Notes: a model not told the origin generated them from the letters alone. A stretch of 64,000 nt of DNA from Symbiodinium natans (GCA_905221605.1 CAJNDS010002157.1:856001-920000); one strand, 5' to 3'. Positions 1 to 10,295 are shown, counted from the stretch's first letter. Program-made: numbers and translations.

Positions 1-402
1 CTCCCTTATTGGGGTCTTGATCATAGGGGAAATTTGGGGTCTGGTCCGCTACTTTCGTAAACAACCGAAATCTCTTTGAGCTGGCTTGAAACTTACTTCT
101 GTAGGGCTGTAGGGTTTTAGGCCCTTAGGGCCCTACAGTATCATTGAATATTGAAGTCTATCGGGCTTCAGGATTAATTTAGAGATGCTTGTTGCTTGCG
201 TACAAGATGTCCTGCAACCCACGAGCACAAGAGCAGGTAAAGGGTAGGCTGAGGATAGCAGGGCTTCCGGGGTTTCGGAAGCCAACCCACAGAACAAACC
301 GCAAACAAGCAACGCTAGACCCTAGACCCTAGACCCTAGACCCTAGACCCTAAACCCTAAACCCTAAACCCTAAACCTGAGCCCCCAAACCCCAAACCCA
401 GC
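1..402. other. Intron of the BT1-like gene, at the window edge
   Basis: Holds a telomere-type array (about 313-376, CCCTAGA then CCCTAAA), an inverted pair around TTGCTTG (188-195 and 303-309), and at 1-60 a fragment resembling family M4/F elements. On the minus strand an AG at about 218 follows a pyrimidine-rich stretch and a short open block follows it, but I could not align it to the BT1 family. Confidence 0.3.
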
Positions 403-3400
403 CTTGCTCTCGAGGAGCTGCCACGAAGACCGGCAGTATGCCCGAATGGAGGCCTTGGTCAAGGGTTTAGGGTTTAGGGTTTAGCGCTAGGGTCTAGGGT
501 TTAGGGTTTATAGGGTTTAGGGTTTAGGGTTAGGAGCCATACCCCCCTTCTAGGGCCCTGAATAGCAGGTAACTTGGGAACAACGGAGGGTGATATAGGG
601 GCCTAAATAATTAGAACAGGGTTTTGGGAGATTCTTCGAGTGTATTTACAAAGGGGCCATAAGGGAATACTATTAGTCATTCTTCCAACCTCTATATTCG
701 TTCAGGGACCCATAGGGCCCTTAAAAGCTTCAACGAATGAATAAGCGCCCACTGGGGGGGGGGGGGGTCCTAATCAAGGGATGTAAGGCTCGTACCCCGA
801 AGGTTGTACCCAGAAAGGTTCCCCCGAATATACGCCGAAGATGGCCCCTATCAACCTCAAGGGACCGAGGAAGAAGTCCTACCTGTGACCCTCCTTACCT
901 ACAGTTTTGTGGGTTATACCTACATAACTAGGGGCAGCTACTTCTAAACTCTAGGTCCTCTAGGTAAATCGAGTCCCAAGTAGACCCAATCAGTCCTGGC
1001 CGCTGGCGCTGCGGGGCCCTCGCGAACGCAGAAGAGGCTTCCGACGGCAGCGATGCTCGTGACCACCTCGGGGTCCAAGATGTTAGGGTTTAGGGTTTAG
1101 GGTTTAGGGTTTAGGGTTTAGGGTTTAGGGTTTAGGGTTTAGGGTTTAGGGTTTAGGGGATCCCATAGCCTGTACTGCTGCAACCCCTGCTCTAAGGTAT
1201 GTACCCCTAAAAATTGGGTTCATATACCCTATACCACTATAACCCCTATGAAGGTATAGGAACCATGAACCTAAACCCTAAACCCTAAACCCCAAACCTT
1301 TTTAGGGTTCATGTGCTCCCCGGGGAACTGCGAAGATGCCAATGAACTGCCGGTAGCTCAGCTGGTAGTCCTGGTTGAAGAGTTCGGGAGGGGGGTTCAA
1401 GTAATACTCCCCAAGGCCCCTAAGCTTCCCTAAGGCTCCCTATAGGTACCTACCCCCGGATGGAACCCCCCTAAACCCTAAACCCTAAACCCTAAACCCT
1501 AAACCCTAAACCCTAAACCCTAAACCCTAAACCCTAAACCCTAAACCCCTAAACCCCAAACCCTAAACCCTAAACCCTAAAGCCTCCCTTAGGAACCCCA
1601 TAAAGGTCCTGGTTGAAGCTGCCCGTGAACATCCGGCCATTGAAGCCAAAGGCAGCCACCGCAGTGGCGCAGAAAGCCCCCGCCAGTCTGACCATGTGCA
1701 GCAGGGTCTGCGTGCGACCTCGACGGTCCTCTGCATCTGCGCGTGCATCATCAAGGGACGTCATTCAGGGTTTCTTTTGGGGCTTCTTCGGTACAGAGGG
1801 ACTATTTAAGGTATATATAGGGGTTATATTATAGGGGAAGAATAATAAGGGTCCCTTCTAGGGGGTCTCTCTCCTTATACCCCCTAAGATCAGCATTTCG
1901 GGGCCTCTGAGCCTGCTCCTCATATTTTCACTTCAGCACCCAAGGCGGTTCGTTGGGACTACATGAACCCCAAGAGGGTTTATGGTTCATGTGCCTGAAG
2001 AGAGGTTACAGTAGTATAGGGTAAGCCCTAAGCCCTAAGCCCTTAGCCCTAAGCCCTAAGCCCTAAGCCCTAAACCCTAAACCCAATTTTAGGGTTCAAT
2101 TTGGTCCCCAAGGTTCGGGTTCTACGCAGGCTCGAGAACCGTTCTAACCAAGGGGTCTAGGGTTTAGGGTTTAGGGCTTAGGGTTTAGGGTTTAGGGGTT
2201 AGGGTTTAGGGTTTAGCGTGCGAGCCCCGGAGCCCGTCCTCCGGCATAGCTTACGCACCCCAAACCCCAAACCCCAAACCCCAAACCCCAAACCCCAAAC
2301 CCTAAATTCCGAACTAAACCCTAACCCCTAAACCCTAAACCCTAAACCCTACACCCGAAACCCTAAACCCATCCTCGGGCTCAGCTTGGGCATACTCCAC
2401 CACAAGCCCCTGGGCTGCCGCGGTGGCGATCGTCGAGCCTTGCGTAGGGTTTAGGGTTTAGGGTTTAGGGTTTAGGGTTTAGGGTTTAGGGTTTAGGGTT
2501 TAGGGTTTAGGGTTTAGGGTTTAGGGTTTAGGGTCTAGGGTCTAGGGTTTAGGGTTTAGGGTCTAGGGTTTAGGCCTTGGGGTTTAGGGCTTAGGGTTTA
2601 GGGTTTAGGGTCTAGGAGGTCCGGGTCCGCAACCCAAAAAAGGGACCTGCCTGGTCACGAAAAAGGGCTGCCCTTCTTTGTTTTCAATGGAGCTGAAGAG
2701 GAACCCCTAAACCCTAAACCCTAAGCCCTAAACCCTAGAACCCTAAACCCTAAGCCCTATAGACCCTAAGCCCTAAACCCTAAACCCTAATCGAAGCTGC
2801 ATCCATGGTAGCCGGCTGCTAGACCGGTCTATGAGCACATTTCCGCAAGCCTCATCCAGCAAGCCCCGGCATGCCCCGGCTACTTGAAACCAAGAAAACG
2901 CCTGCAGGCGTTTTTTGCAGGGCTCAACCCTGTTCAGGCACCTGAAACTGAAAAGGCTTAATTTCCAGCCTGAAGAGAAAGAGCAGGTAAACCCTAAGCC
3001 CTAAACCCTAAACCCCAAACCCTAAACTCATTCAAAGGAGCCCAGGGTTGCGAGGCACAGGCAGGCCGTCAACGGCGCATAGAAGTTGACGGCATCGGGG
3101 TTGCCTTGTGCGCAGGTTCGGGGTCTAGGGTTTAGAGTTTAGGGTTTAGGGTTTAGGGTTTAGGGCTTAGGGGTGATTAAGGCTTTTCTTTGATTTAGGG
3201 GTCTGTGGGCCTTGGCATTTAGGGCTTGGGGCTTGGGAGGGGTTCAGGCGCCGAGTCGCAAGGAGGCTGGTCGAACTGGTAGCGGCCATCCACGAAGCAG
3301 AAGTACGGTTCGGGGAGACCCAAACACATCCTTGGGTTTAGGGTTTAGGGTTTAGGGTTTAGGGTTTAGGGTTTAGGGTTTAGGGTTTAGGGTTTAGGGT

Positions 3401-6221
3401 TTAGGGTTTAAATGAACCTCTACTAAACCCTGAACCCTAAACTCTAAACCCAAAACCCTAAACCCCAAAGCCCCCAAGGATCATGAAGGTGAAGCAGGCC
3501 GCAGACAGGAGAAAGCCTGAGACAGCCGTGCTGCGGTATAGGGTTAAGATTTCAGGCTTTAGTTTAGGGCTTTGGGGCTGGGGTTGATACCCGCCCTCCA
3601 AGAAAATGCTGACATTTTGGGATAGATAAAATGACGCTGGTGGAGGCCTTGCCCTTAACCCTGAACCCTAAACCCTAAACCCCAAACCCTAAACCCTAAA
3701 CCCTAAACCCTAACCCTAAACCCTAAACCCTAAACCCTAAACCCTAAACCCTAAACCCTAAACCCTAAACCCTAAACCCTAAACCCTAAACCCTAGTCGT
3801 CCCTGCGCGGGCCTCCGGCCATGTACGGCCGCCTCCGGAAGCCCCAGACCGGCCGGGCATCGCCTTACTTCTCTAACAGGCTTAGGGTTTAGGGTTTAGG
3901 GTTTAGGGCTTAGGGTTTAGGGTTTAGGGTTTAGGGTCTAGGGGTTAGGGTTTAGGGTTTAGGGTTTAAGGTTTAAGGTTTAGGGTTTAGGGCTTACAGT
4001 AGGGTTTAGGGACAACCAATGGAAAAAAAAAAACAGAGGCCATGCTGTCTTAGTCTTGCGCAGAAGGAAACCCAGGCTCCCCCCGCCCCCTCCCCTCCCT
4101 CCCAAACAGAAGGTTTAACTACTACCCTAAGCCCTAAAGCCCTAAAGCCCTAAAGCCCTAAAGCCCTAAAGCCCTAAAGCCCTAAAGCCCTAAAGCCCTA
4201 AAGCCCTAAACCCTGAAGACCTAAACCCTAAACCCTACCCTAAAGCCCTAAACCCTAAACTCTTTTGGCTCTAAGGTAAGTCGCTGAGGATGCCCATGAA
4301 CACTGTGAAGATGCCCGGCCTGGGGGTGGGGCGCGCGACGACGCACTTCTTTTGGCTTCAGGGTTCAAATTTGGCTTCAGGGGGGTTTAGAGGTGTGCAG
4401 AACCCAGGTTCTAGCCCTAAACCCTAAACCCTAAACCCTAAACCCTAAACGCCGAAGCTTTTGGGGCTTAGGGTTTGGGCGTGGGTTTGAGGCTCAAGTT
4501 CAGGGCTTGCTGGGCTGGTAAGGCTCGTGGACTTGAGGTGTTGTGTCTTGATTAGGGTTTAGGATTTAGGGTTTAGGATTTAGGGTTTAGGGTTTGGGGT
4601 TTAGGATTCAGGGTTTAGGATTTAGGGTTTAGGATTTAGGGTTTAGGGTTTCGTAGCTGCGACCCAGGGGGCATGGTGGCAAGGTTCGTCCCACCTTCAG
4701 CAGGGCTCCCGCCGGACTCCTAAATCCTAAACACTGAACACCGAACCCTGAAACCCTGAACCCTAAACCCTATAGACACCCTGAACCCGAAGCCTTAAAC
4801 CCTACACCCTGACCCCGAAAACCCAGAAGCCTAAACTCTAAGGCCTAAACCCTAGCCCGTGAACCCTAAACCCTACATCCCTGAAGCCTAACCAACTCGG
4901 AGACTGGGGTCCCGAAATCCATAGGTGGTAAGGCTTTTTATTCCTGGGCATCCCCAAAAAACGACGCACCCACGCACATGCATATGCACATGCATGTACA
5001 TCATATATCCCACACAATAACAAACACGCATATACGTCAACATGTATAACAGAGAGCCAGCCATGACCAAACTGAATGCCCAAAGCATGACACCCAGCAA
5101 AAGAAACCTATCCACAGTCAACCCCCTGAAAAAGGGATTTAGAGTTGAGGTCTCGCTTAGACCCTCAGTTGTGGGGGCTTTTTGGGGTAAACTATTCTCT
5201 ACTTGCATTGAAGCCAAGAATTTCCCCCTCCCCTCCGCCCCGCCTTTCATGATCTCACTTGGTACATTGAGGTAGCCTGGGCTGCCCCAAGATGACACTG
5301 TTGAAGGATGTAGGGCGCCATTGGGTGGTTGTTCTCTTAACTGCGATACCGCGGGCCTAAAGCAAAAGACTGGTTGTGAGATATTGGGCCCATTCGAGGG
5401 GCCCTCACAGTCACAAACCCCAAAGGAAATCTCACGGTTTGGGTTTCGGGTTCAGGGGTTCGATGTTTCAGTGACATTGACATTGAATTTGGGGTGTGGA
5501 GTTCTGAGTTTCCAGGCATCACCCTCCCCAGTCCCTAGAAATCCTGTACCCCTTGAACCCTAAACCCGAAACCCTAAACCCTAAACCCTACACCCCAAAC
5601 TTGAAAAGCAGCGCCGACTGACGAGTTCTCCGTCCAGCGGAGCCTCGCCACCTCACCCGGCTCACCCCACAACCCCGAAAGACGAACCAACTCGAACACG
5701 ACACAACCCTACAAGCCGTACTTGGCTGCTCTTAGCAGGGTAGCTGTAAAGTTAATTTGCAGCTGCCTTCTTAAGAAACCCAATAAACCCCAAAAAGGCT
5801 GAAGATGTGAAGTTACAGTAAAGCACCACAAAGAAGTCCTACCAGGAGGGGCCCCCTAGTTGTAAGTAGAGTGATAAGGACCCTAAATTAGGATATAAGG
5901 ATCCTAAATAAGGTTGTAAGTCCCTTAACTATAGTTAGTATAGTAAGGGGGCCCCTCCTTGTAGAACCCTGTACGCTCGAGCCCTTGTGTTGCTATTTGT
6001 TGGTTTGTTGGCAGGGGGGTTTAGGGTTTAGGGTTTAGGGTTTAGGGTTTAGGGTTTAGGGTTTAGGGCCTAAAGGGGCTCAAACGGTCCAGCCTTCCTG
6101 GGCCCCCCTGAGTTTGGTCTCCTCTCTACGTTGAACGATTCATCTCGCCCCAAAATCCGAAACCCTTGAATCCTACATATACTAGTAATAGTGACATATG
6201 TATATCTATATATATACACAT

Positions 6222-6268
<47 letters not shown>

Positions 6269-6477
6269 TCTCTACATCTATATATCTATATCTATATATA
6301 TACATATACATATATATATATATATACATACGTATATGTGTGTATATGTACATACACATATGTACACCTGCAGATTGGATTCCACACGAGTGGCCCTCGA
6401 GGACGTTCACGAAGATGGCATCCAGCCCCCCCACCGCAAAGCCCAAGGCGAAGAAGTGCAGGGAGATGCCGCAGTTC
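403..6477 (-). CDS. BT1-family (folate-biopterin transporter-like) membrane protein, 12 exons, partial
   Basis: Minus-strand exons: 6397-6477, 4681-4719, 4285-4319, 3813-3863, 3474-3516, 3251-3330, 3033-3104, 2374-2438, 1609-1728, 1329-1370, 1001-1066, 403-453. Together they give 745 nt in one unbroken frame (248 codons after one leading base). What I see, in order: a hydrophobic segment (HFFALGFAVGGLDAIF); LPGIFTVFMGILSD; ARPVWGFRRRPYMAGG; a second hydrophobic segment; LPEPYFCF and QPPCDS; VVEYAQAEPEDRRGRTQT; AFGFNGRMFTGSFNQD; IGIFAVVTSIAAVGSLFC; AYCRSSWQLLESK. The GILSD, GFRRRPYM, EYAQ-EPE and FNG-GSF blocks are in the order I know from BT1-family transporters (12-helix MFS-type proteins moving folates or pterins). 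The substrate here cannot be told. The N-terminus (right) and C-terminal half (left of 403) are missing. Intron starts are GG, GC, GC, GC, GG, CG, AA, GA, GA, GT, GC; intron ends are AG. No promoter was seen. The family call rests on remembered motifs, without a database search. Confidence 0.85.
597..706. mobile_element. Dispersed element M4 copy
   Basis: Partner of 32003-32108. The shared ATACTATTAGT-type end also appears near 9500 and 15930 (AAGGACTGTTAGT). Confidence 0.6.
1082..1158. repeat. Interstitial telomere array, TTTAGGG, ~11 copies
   Basis: Perfect 7-mer array directly beside the acceptor side of the exon at 1001-1066. In gene direction it is CCCTAAA running into the AG. Confidence 0.97.
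1471..1582. repeat. Interstitial telomere array, CCCTAAA, ~15 copies
   Basis: Lies just downstream of the donor of the 1609-1728 exon, so the intron reads TTTAGGG soon after its start. A few units are CCCCTAAA or CCCCAAA. Confidence 0.97.
2219..2262 (-). pseudogene. Relic copy of the start of a BT1 exon inside an intron
   Basis: Reads GAGGACGGGCTCCGGGGC then TCGCACGC on the minus strand. The true next exon (1609-1728) is preceded by GCAGAG and starts GACCGTCGAGGTCGCACGC. The two are alike over about 25 nt, but this copy is flanked by telomere arrays and does not continue. Including it would still be open, so alternative use as an exon cannot be excluded. Confidence 0.5.
2445..2625. repeat. 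Interstitial telomere array, TTTAGGG with TCTAGGG variants
   Basis: Adjacent to the acceptor of the 2374-2438 exon. The first ~13 units are perfect, then variants (TCTAGGG, GCTTAGGG) accumulate away from the exon. Confidence 0.97.
3655..3795. repeat. Interstitial telomere array, CCCTAAA, ~19 copies
   Basis: Near-perfect array next to the donor side of the 3813-3863 exon. Confidence 0.97.
3883..3994. repeat. Interstitial telomere array, TTTAGGG, opposite orientation
   Basis: Faces the array at 3655-3795 across the 51-nt exon 3813-3863, giving the CCCTAAA-exon-TTTAGGG arrangement common in this window. Confidence 0.97.
4125..4256. repeat. Telomere-like 8-mer array, CCCTAAAG
   Basis: About nine perfect copies of an 8-base variant (CCCTAAAG), then ordinary CCCTAAA units. 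A locally homogenised variant, pointing to expansion in place. Confidence 0.95.
5721..5835 (+). mobile_element. Dispersed element M5, copy 1 (SINE- or MITE-like)
   Basis: Shares CTTGGCTG-, CTTAGCAGGGTAGCT, TTAAGAAACCCAATAAA, AAAAGGCT and TAAAGCACCACA blocks in the same order with 30625-30731. No open frame. No clear pol III boxes were confirmed, so the class is unknown. Confidence 0.7.
6189..6360. repeat. TA/GATA microsatellite
   Basis: Alternating TATA and eleven GATA units (6221-6266), then TATATACA. Apparent open frames across it are low-complexity. Confidence 0.95.
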
Positions 6478-6618
6478 CTGGCGTTTAGGGTTTAGGGTTT
6501 AGGGTGTAGGGTTTAGGGTTCCTGACACGATGGAGCTTCAGACTTGGGGTACCTGACAGGTACTCGGAGGGTTTAGGGTTTAGGGTGTCGGGTTTGGGGT
6601 TTTAGGGGTAGGATCCCT

Positions 6619-6652
6619 GAAAAGTGTGCAGCGAGATATCTCAGTTCCGGAC
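6619..6652 (-). pseudogene. Degraded copy of the start of the 6397-6477 exon
   Basis: Minus strand CCGGAACTGAGATATCTCGC followed by TGCACAC matches the start of the BT1 exon at 6477 (CAGGAACTGCGGCATCTCCC then TGCAC) at most positions. It lies 140 nt upstream in gene direction, just before the exon, with telomere-type arrays between them. Confidence 0.5.
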
Positions 6653-6928
6653 ACAATGGGGGGTCTAAACCTCTGCAATTCTACCACCATAGCCCCTTTT
6701 TAGGTGCATAACCCTAGACCCCACTCCTTTGCGGACTCACGGGATACACCAGGCGTGGGGGACACCGACCTTGAACCCTGATCAGAACACTTCCACAAGG
6801 GCTCGTCCACGAGCGTCAGAAGCTTAAGTTCACAATGGGTTTAGGGCTTAGGGTTTAGCCGTCAGGGCTTAGGGTTTAGGGCTTGGTATAGGGCTTAGGG
6901 CACGCCCTAAGCCCGAAGTTGCAAGAAA

Positions 6929-7032
6929 ACCTAGACCCAAGTCCAACCTAGGAATGACAAGAGTGCCCTTTTTGGTTTGATAAGGGAACCTACATCCCAA
7001 AAAAAGGGCTCAGGGCCTACTCTGCGTCCTAG
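6929..7032. mobile_element. Inverted-repeat element M2, copy 1
   Basis: Starts CTAGACCCAAG and ends CTACTCTGCGTCCTAG, with the internal blocks GTGCCCTTTTTGGTTT and TAAGGGAACC shared with 60258-60366. Confidence 0.7.
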
Positions 7033-7049
7033 GCTAGGAACATGCAAAT

Positions 7050-7149
7050 GCAAGCCGTCAGAAGCCGAACAGACCATCGAGCGAAAGCTCCTCAAGTCGG
7101 AGAAGGAAAAATGCAGCTGGCAAGATGCATCTGCCTGGTTCAGGCAGGG
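7050..7149. other. Exon-like block, strand unresolved
   Basis: GC-balanced unique block with no stop on plus (KPSEAEQTIERKLLKSEKEK, then CSWQDASAWFR) or minus (NQADASCQLHFSFSDLRSFR). It ends against a TTTAGGG array at 7148, and plausible AG sites exist in both directions. Unidentified. Confidence 0.35.
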
Positions 7150-7295
7150 TTTAGGGTTTAGGGTTTAGGGTTTAGGGTTTAGGGTTTAGGGTTTAGGGTT
7201 TAGGGTTTAGGGTTTAGGGTTTAGGGTTTAGGGTTTAATTAGGGTTTAGGGTTTAGGGTTTAGGGCTTAGGGCTTAGGGTTATAGGGTTTAGGGC
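7148..7295. repeat. Interstitial telomere array, TTTAGGG, ~20 copies
   Basis: Long near-perfect array with GCTTAGGG variants at its far end. Confidence 0.97.
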
Positions 7296-7527
7296 ACAGG
7301 AACCTAGACCCGAACCCTAACCCTAACCCCCAACCCCCAAACTCTCAGTATGGGGAGTATGTGGCCCAAGAAGAAGGTTTTCGGGTTCAGGGCCCTAAAC
7401 CCTAAACCCTAAACCCTAAACCCCAAACCCTAAACCCTAAACCCTAAACCCTTGATTACAGCGAACTTGGTGAGCAGGGGGGCTCAACCCCAAACCTCAA
7501 ACCCTAAACCGAGGTTTGCCTCACAAC

Positions 7528-7589
7528 AGATGCCGAAAACTGGCCAGACAGCCTGCTTGACAGTGGATCCTTTCTCCAGGTCGCTGGAC
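7528..7589 (-). CDS. Probable exon, unidentified
   Basis: AG acceptor (AGCTTAG) then an open frame reading SSDLEKGSTVKQAVWPVFG. A short hydrophobic stretch suggests a membrane protein. It may belong to the upstream part of the BT1-like gene or to a separate gene. No family recognised. Confidence 0.4.
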
Positions 7590-7648
7590 CTAAGCTGGGA
7601 TCGTTGAACCGTTTGCGGGGGTGTTCGGTTTTATGGTTTAGGTGTCAC

Positions 7649-7656
<8 letters not shown>

Positions 7657-7687
<31 letters not shown>
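7657..7687. repeat. Poly(G) run, ~31 nt
   Basis: Uninterrupted G run on the plus strand; strong G-quadruplex potential and a likely assembly weak point. Confidence 0.95.
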
Positions 7688-7905
7688 CGGGTTCACCAAA
7701 GGGTTCTTAACGAGGGAGGCCCAAGGGTAAGACTTGTACTCGTTCGCTCATGCTCCCCATACCTATCACGAAACCCTAAACCAAAAACCATGCTCCCAAG
7801 CAAACCTCAACATTCCCCCGCACAAAAAAACGCCCACCTCTTTAAGCCCGTTGTAAGCCTCAACCCCAACAGTTAAAGCCCTAAACAACCCCCTCCCCAA
7901 ACAAA

Positions 7906-8245
<340 letters not shown>

Positions 8246-8249
8246 CCCG

Positions 8250-8336
8250 TTCTCCTTTGGGCTCTCCCGGCCTCGGCTCAGCGATCTTCGATGCACTGCG
8301 GGCTGCCGTGCCTCTGTTGGATAGGGCCACCAGCGC
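8250..8336. other. Exon-like block, strand unresolved
   Basis: Open on minus (ALSNRGTAARSASKIAEPRP) and plus (GLGSAIFDALRAAVPLLDRA). If minus, the charged frame would follow the membrane-like exon at 8505-8558. Confidence 0.35.
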
Positions 8337-8504
8337 TCTTCAACCCCACGCCCTGAACATACCCTAAACCCTAAAACCCTAAAACCCTATAAACCCTAAA
8401 CCCCTAAACCCTCAACCGCTGTCCTAGGGTGGGGCTTCAAGGGCCCCGAAACCCTAAACCCCAATGACCCTAAACGGGTTTAGGCTTTAGGGTTTAGGGT
8501 TTAG

Positions 8505-8558
8505 GGCCGAGATGGAAAGCACCGAGACGACCATGAACAAAAGTGAAAGCGCAGTGGG
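8505..8558 (-). CDS. Probable exon with a membrane segment, unidentified
   Basis: After AAAAG the minus strand reads DSPTALSLLFMVVSVLSIS, a good single transmembrane stretch, ending against a telomere array. The plus strand is also open from an ATG at 8512 (61 codons to 8697), but that frame runs past the block into AT-richer sequence. Confidence 0.4.
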
Positions 8559-8754
8559 AGAGTCCCTTTTATCTTACTGTGCTGGTTCTGACCTTGGGGG
8601 AAGAAATGGGGCCCTAAGACGGCTTGTGGTCCAGATACGGATTCTACTCGTAGAGGGTACGTCTACGGTCCCATTGTTTATCGGGGTGGAGGGCTGAGAG
8701 CTTCTACAGGGCTTCGGGTAAACCTTTCAACCATCTCAAAAGTCATGTCTGACC

Positions 8755-8879
8755 TGCTTGGAGGTTCATGGGCGCTCATAGCTCAAATTACGACTGCACT
8801 TATAGGCCCCCTAGGTCCTGAAAGTCGGTTATGCGTAGACTCATAACTCGGCTTACAAGCACCTGTGAACCTCTAAGTA
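8755..8879. mobile_element. Inverted-repeat element M1, degenerate copy
   Basis: Ends CTTGGAGGTTCATGG and GTGAACCTCTAAGTA, as in the intact copies near 61000. Shares the internal block GACTGCACTTATA. Confidence 0.6.
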
Positions 8880-9015
8880 CGACGTGTGGGTTCCGAAGAC
8901 ATGCCCCCGAAGGGGTTGCAGGGGTGAGAGTTGAGGGTGGTGAAGTTCAGGGCACATATTGGAGCATAAAGCTGGTTTAGGGTTGAGGGTTTAGGGTTTA
9001 GGGTGTCATGCCGAA

Positions 9016-9350
9016 GCCCTGAGAAAGATAGTGCAGACCACGAAGAGTACGCAGTCCAGAAGTCATATCTCCAGGGCCCTTTAGACCTACTCTGAAACCC
9101 CGAAACCCCGAAACCCCTAAACCCCTAACCCCTCAACCCCTCAACCCCTCAACAACTCAACCCCTCAACCCCTCAACCCTAAACCCTAAACCCTAAACCC
9201 TAAACCCTAAACCCTAAACCTCCTTCGGCACGGACGCCCGTCGGTGCGGCAGATACTTCCGACATGGGTGGAGGGCACAATGGAAGCCGCTTGCAAATGG
9301 GAGCCACGCTTGGGCCCGCTCAGAGGGACCGGTCTCAAGAGCACTGCGGG
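9016..9350 (-). CDS. Two probable exons, unidentified
   Basis: 9018-9070 reads LDCVLFVVCTIFLRASA (membrane-like) after an AG. 9226-9345 reads ERAQAWLPFASGFHCALHPC and continues open for about 40 codons. A CCCTCAAC/CCCTAAA array lies between them. The second block is also open on plus, so strand rests on consistency with neighbours. Confidence 0.35.
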
Positions 9351-9679
9351 TTTTGGGCTTAGGGTTGCCCTAAACCCTAAACCCTAAACCCTAAACCCTA
9401 AACCCTAAGCCCTAAACCTTCACCCTAAACCCTAAACCCTAAACCCTTATACTAACCGTCCAGCATAGGGAGCATAATAGGGCGTACTATAATCCCCATT
9501 AAGGACTGTTAGTCTTAGTTTAAGGAGGAACATCCCAACTCACAGTGCTCAAGGCTTCGAGTACTCAAAGAAGCACAATCCCTGAAACAGGATACATATA
9601 CCCGACAATTGAGATGCCTTGGCTCTCAAGCTGAGCAAGTTAGTCTAGCCACACGCGAAGCTCAAAAAACGAGACTTGC

Positions 9680-9782
9680 TCCGTCGCACTCTTCGTGAGA
9701 TCTGTTTTGTACGCCTCCGACCAAAACCAGTACCCCCACATTCAAGGTCGTTGTTGTGAGAGAGGGGAGGGCGCGGGCAAGG
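9680..9782 (-). CDS. Probable exon with a hydrophobic segment
   Basis: Minus frame ARALPSLTTTTLNVGVLVLV then GGVQNRSHEE, open for about 37 codons to a stop near 9666. The plus strand offers a competing frame ending at a consensus-like donor (AAG then GTAAGA, 9780). Unidentified. Confidence 0.3.
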
Positions 9783-10260
9783 TAAGATCTCATGAGCTTG
9801 TTACAGAAACGCTCAACCCCAACCACCCGAAACTTAACCCTAAACCCTAAACCCTCAACCCTAAACCCTAAACCCTAAACCCTAAACCTCAAACCGGGGG
9901 AATGGAGGCGCTGCTTGCGGACTCCGTTCAAGGTCCTCAGCTGTACCCTGAACTCCAAGCCCGAAACCCAAGAAACCCGGGGTTTAGGGTTTAGGGTTTA
10001 GGGTTTAGGGTTTAGGGCTTAGGGTTTAGGGAAACCAAGCCCGAAACCCAAGCAACCCCTGAAACCCTAGCTTCAGGGTTTCGAGATGGGCTTGGGCTTT
10101 AGGGTTGAGGGCTCTCCAAACATCTGTCCCTCAACCCTAAACCCCCAACCCCTAAACCCTAAACCCTAGACCCTGAACACTCAGGGTTGAAGGTTTTCGG
10201 TTGTTCCTTGGGGGCTTGCCCCTGAAAGTAAGAATCGCAGCAAACCTATTCTACTATAGA

Positions 10261-10264
10261 ACCC

Positions 10265-10295
<31 letters not shown>

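Larger units (their letters stand above)
4840..6396. other. Long first mapped intron of the BT1-like gene: elements and microsatellites, no exon found
   Basis: Contains degenerate telomere-type units (4735-4890), an ATGCATATGCAC-rich patch (4970-5040), GC-poor unique sequence to 5520, an M5 element copy (5721-5835), a small palindromic AT-rich patch (5868-5945), a TTTAGGG array (6016-6068) and a TA/GATA microsatellite (6189-6360). Short open frames here (for example 5321-5563 and 4888-5298) run into telomere repeats and look accidental. Confidence 0.5.

Noticed and set aside
2790-2990. Extra exon of the BT1-like gene near an ATG at about 2803
   Set aside because: The flanking exons (3033-3104 and 2374-2438) already join in frame and match the family without it.
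4838-5563. Overlapping frames of 61-136 codons on both strands
   Set aside because: AT-richer intronic sequence; the frames begin or end in telomere-like units and none matches the BT1 segment expected there.
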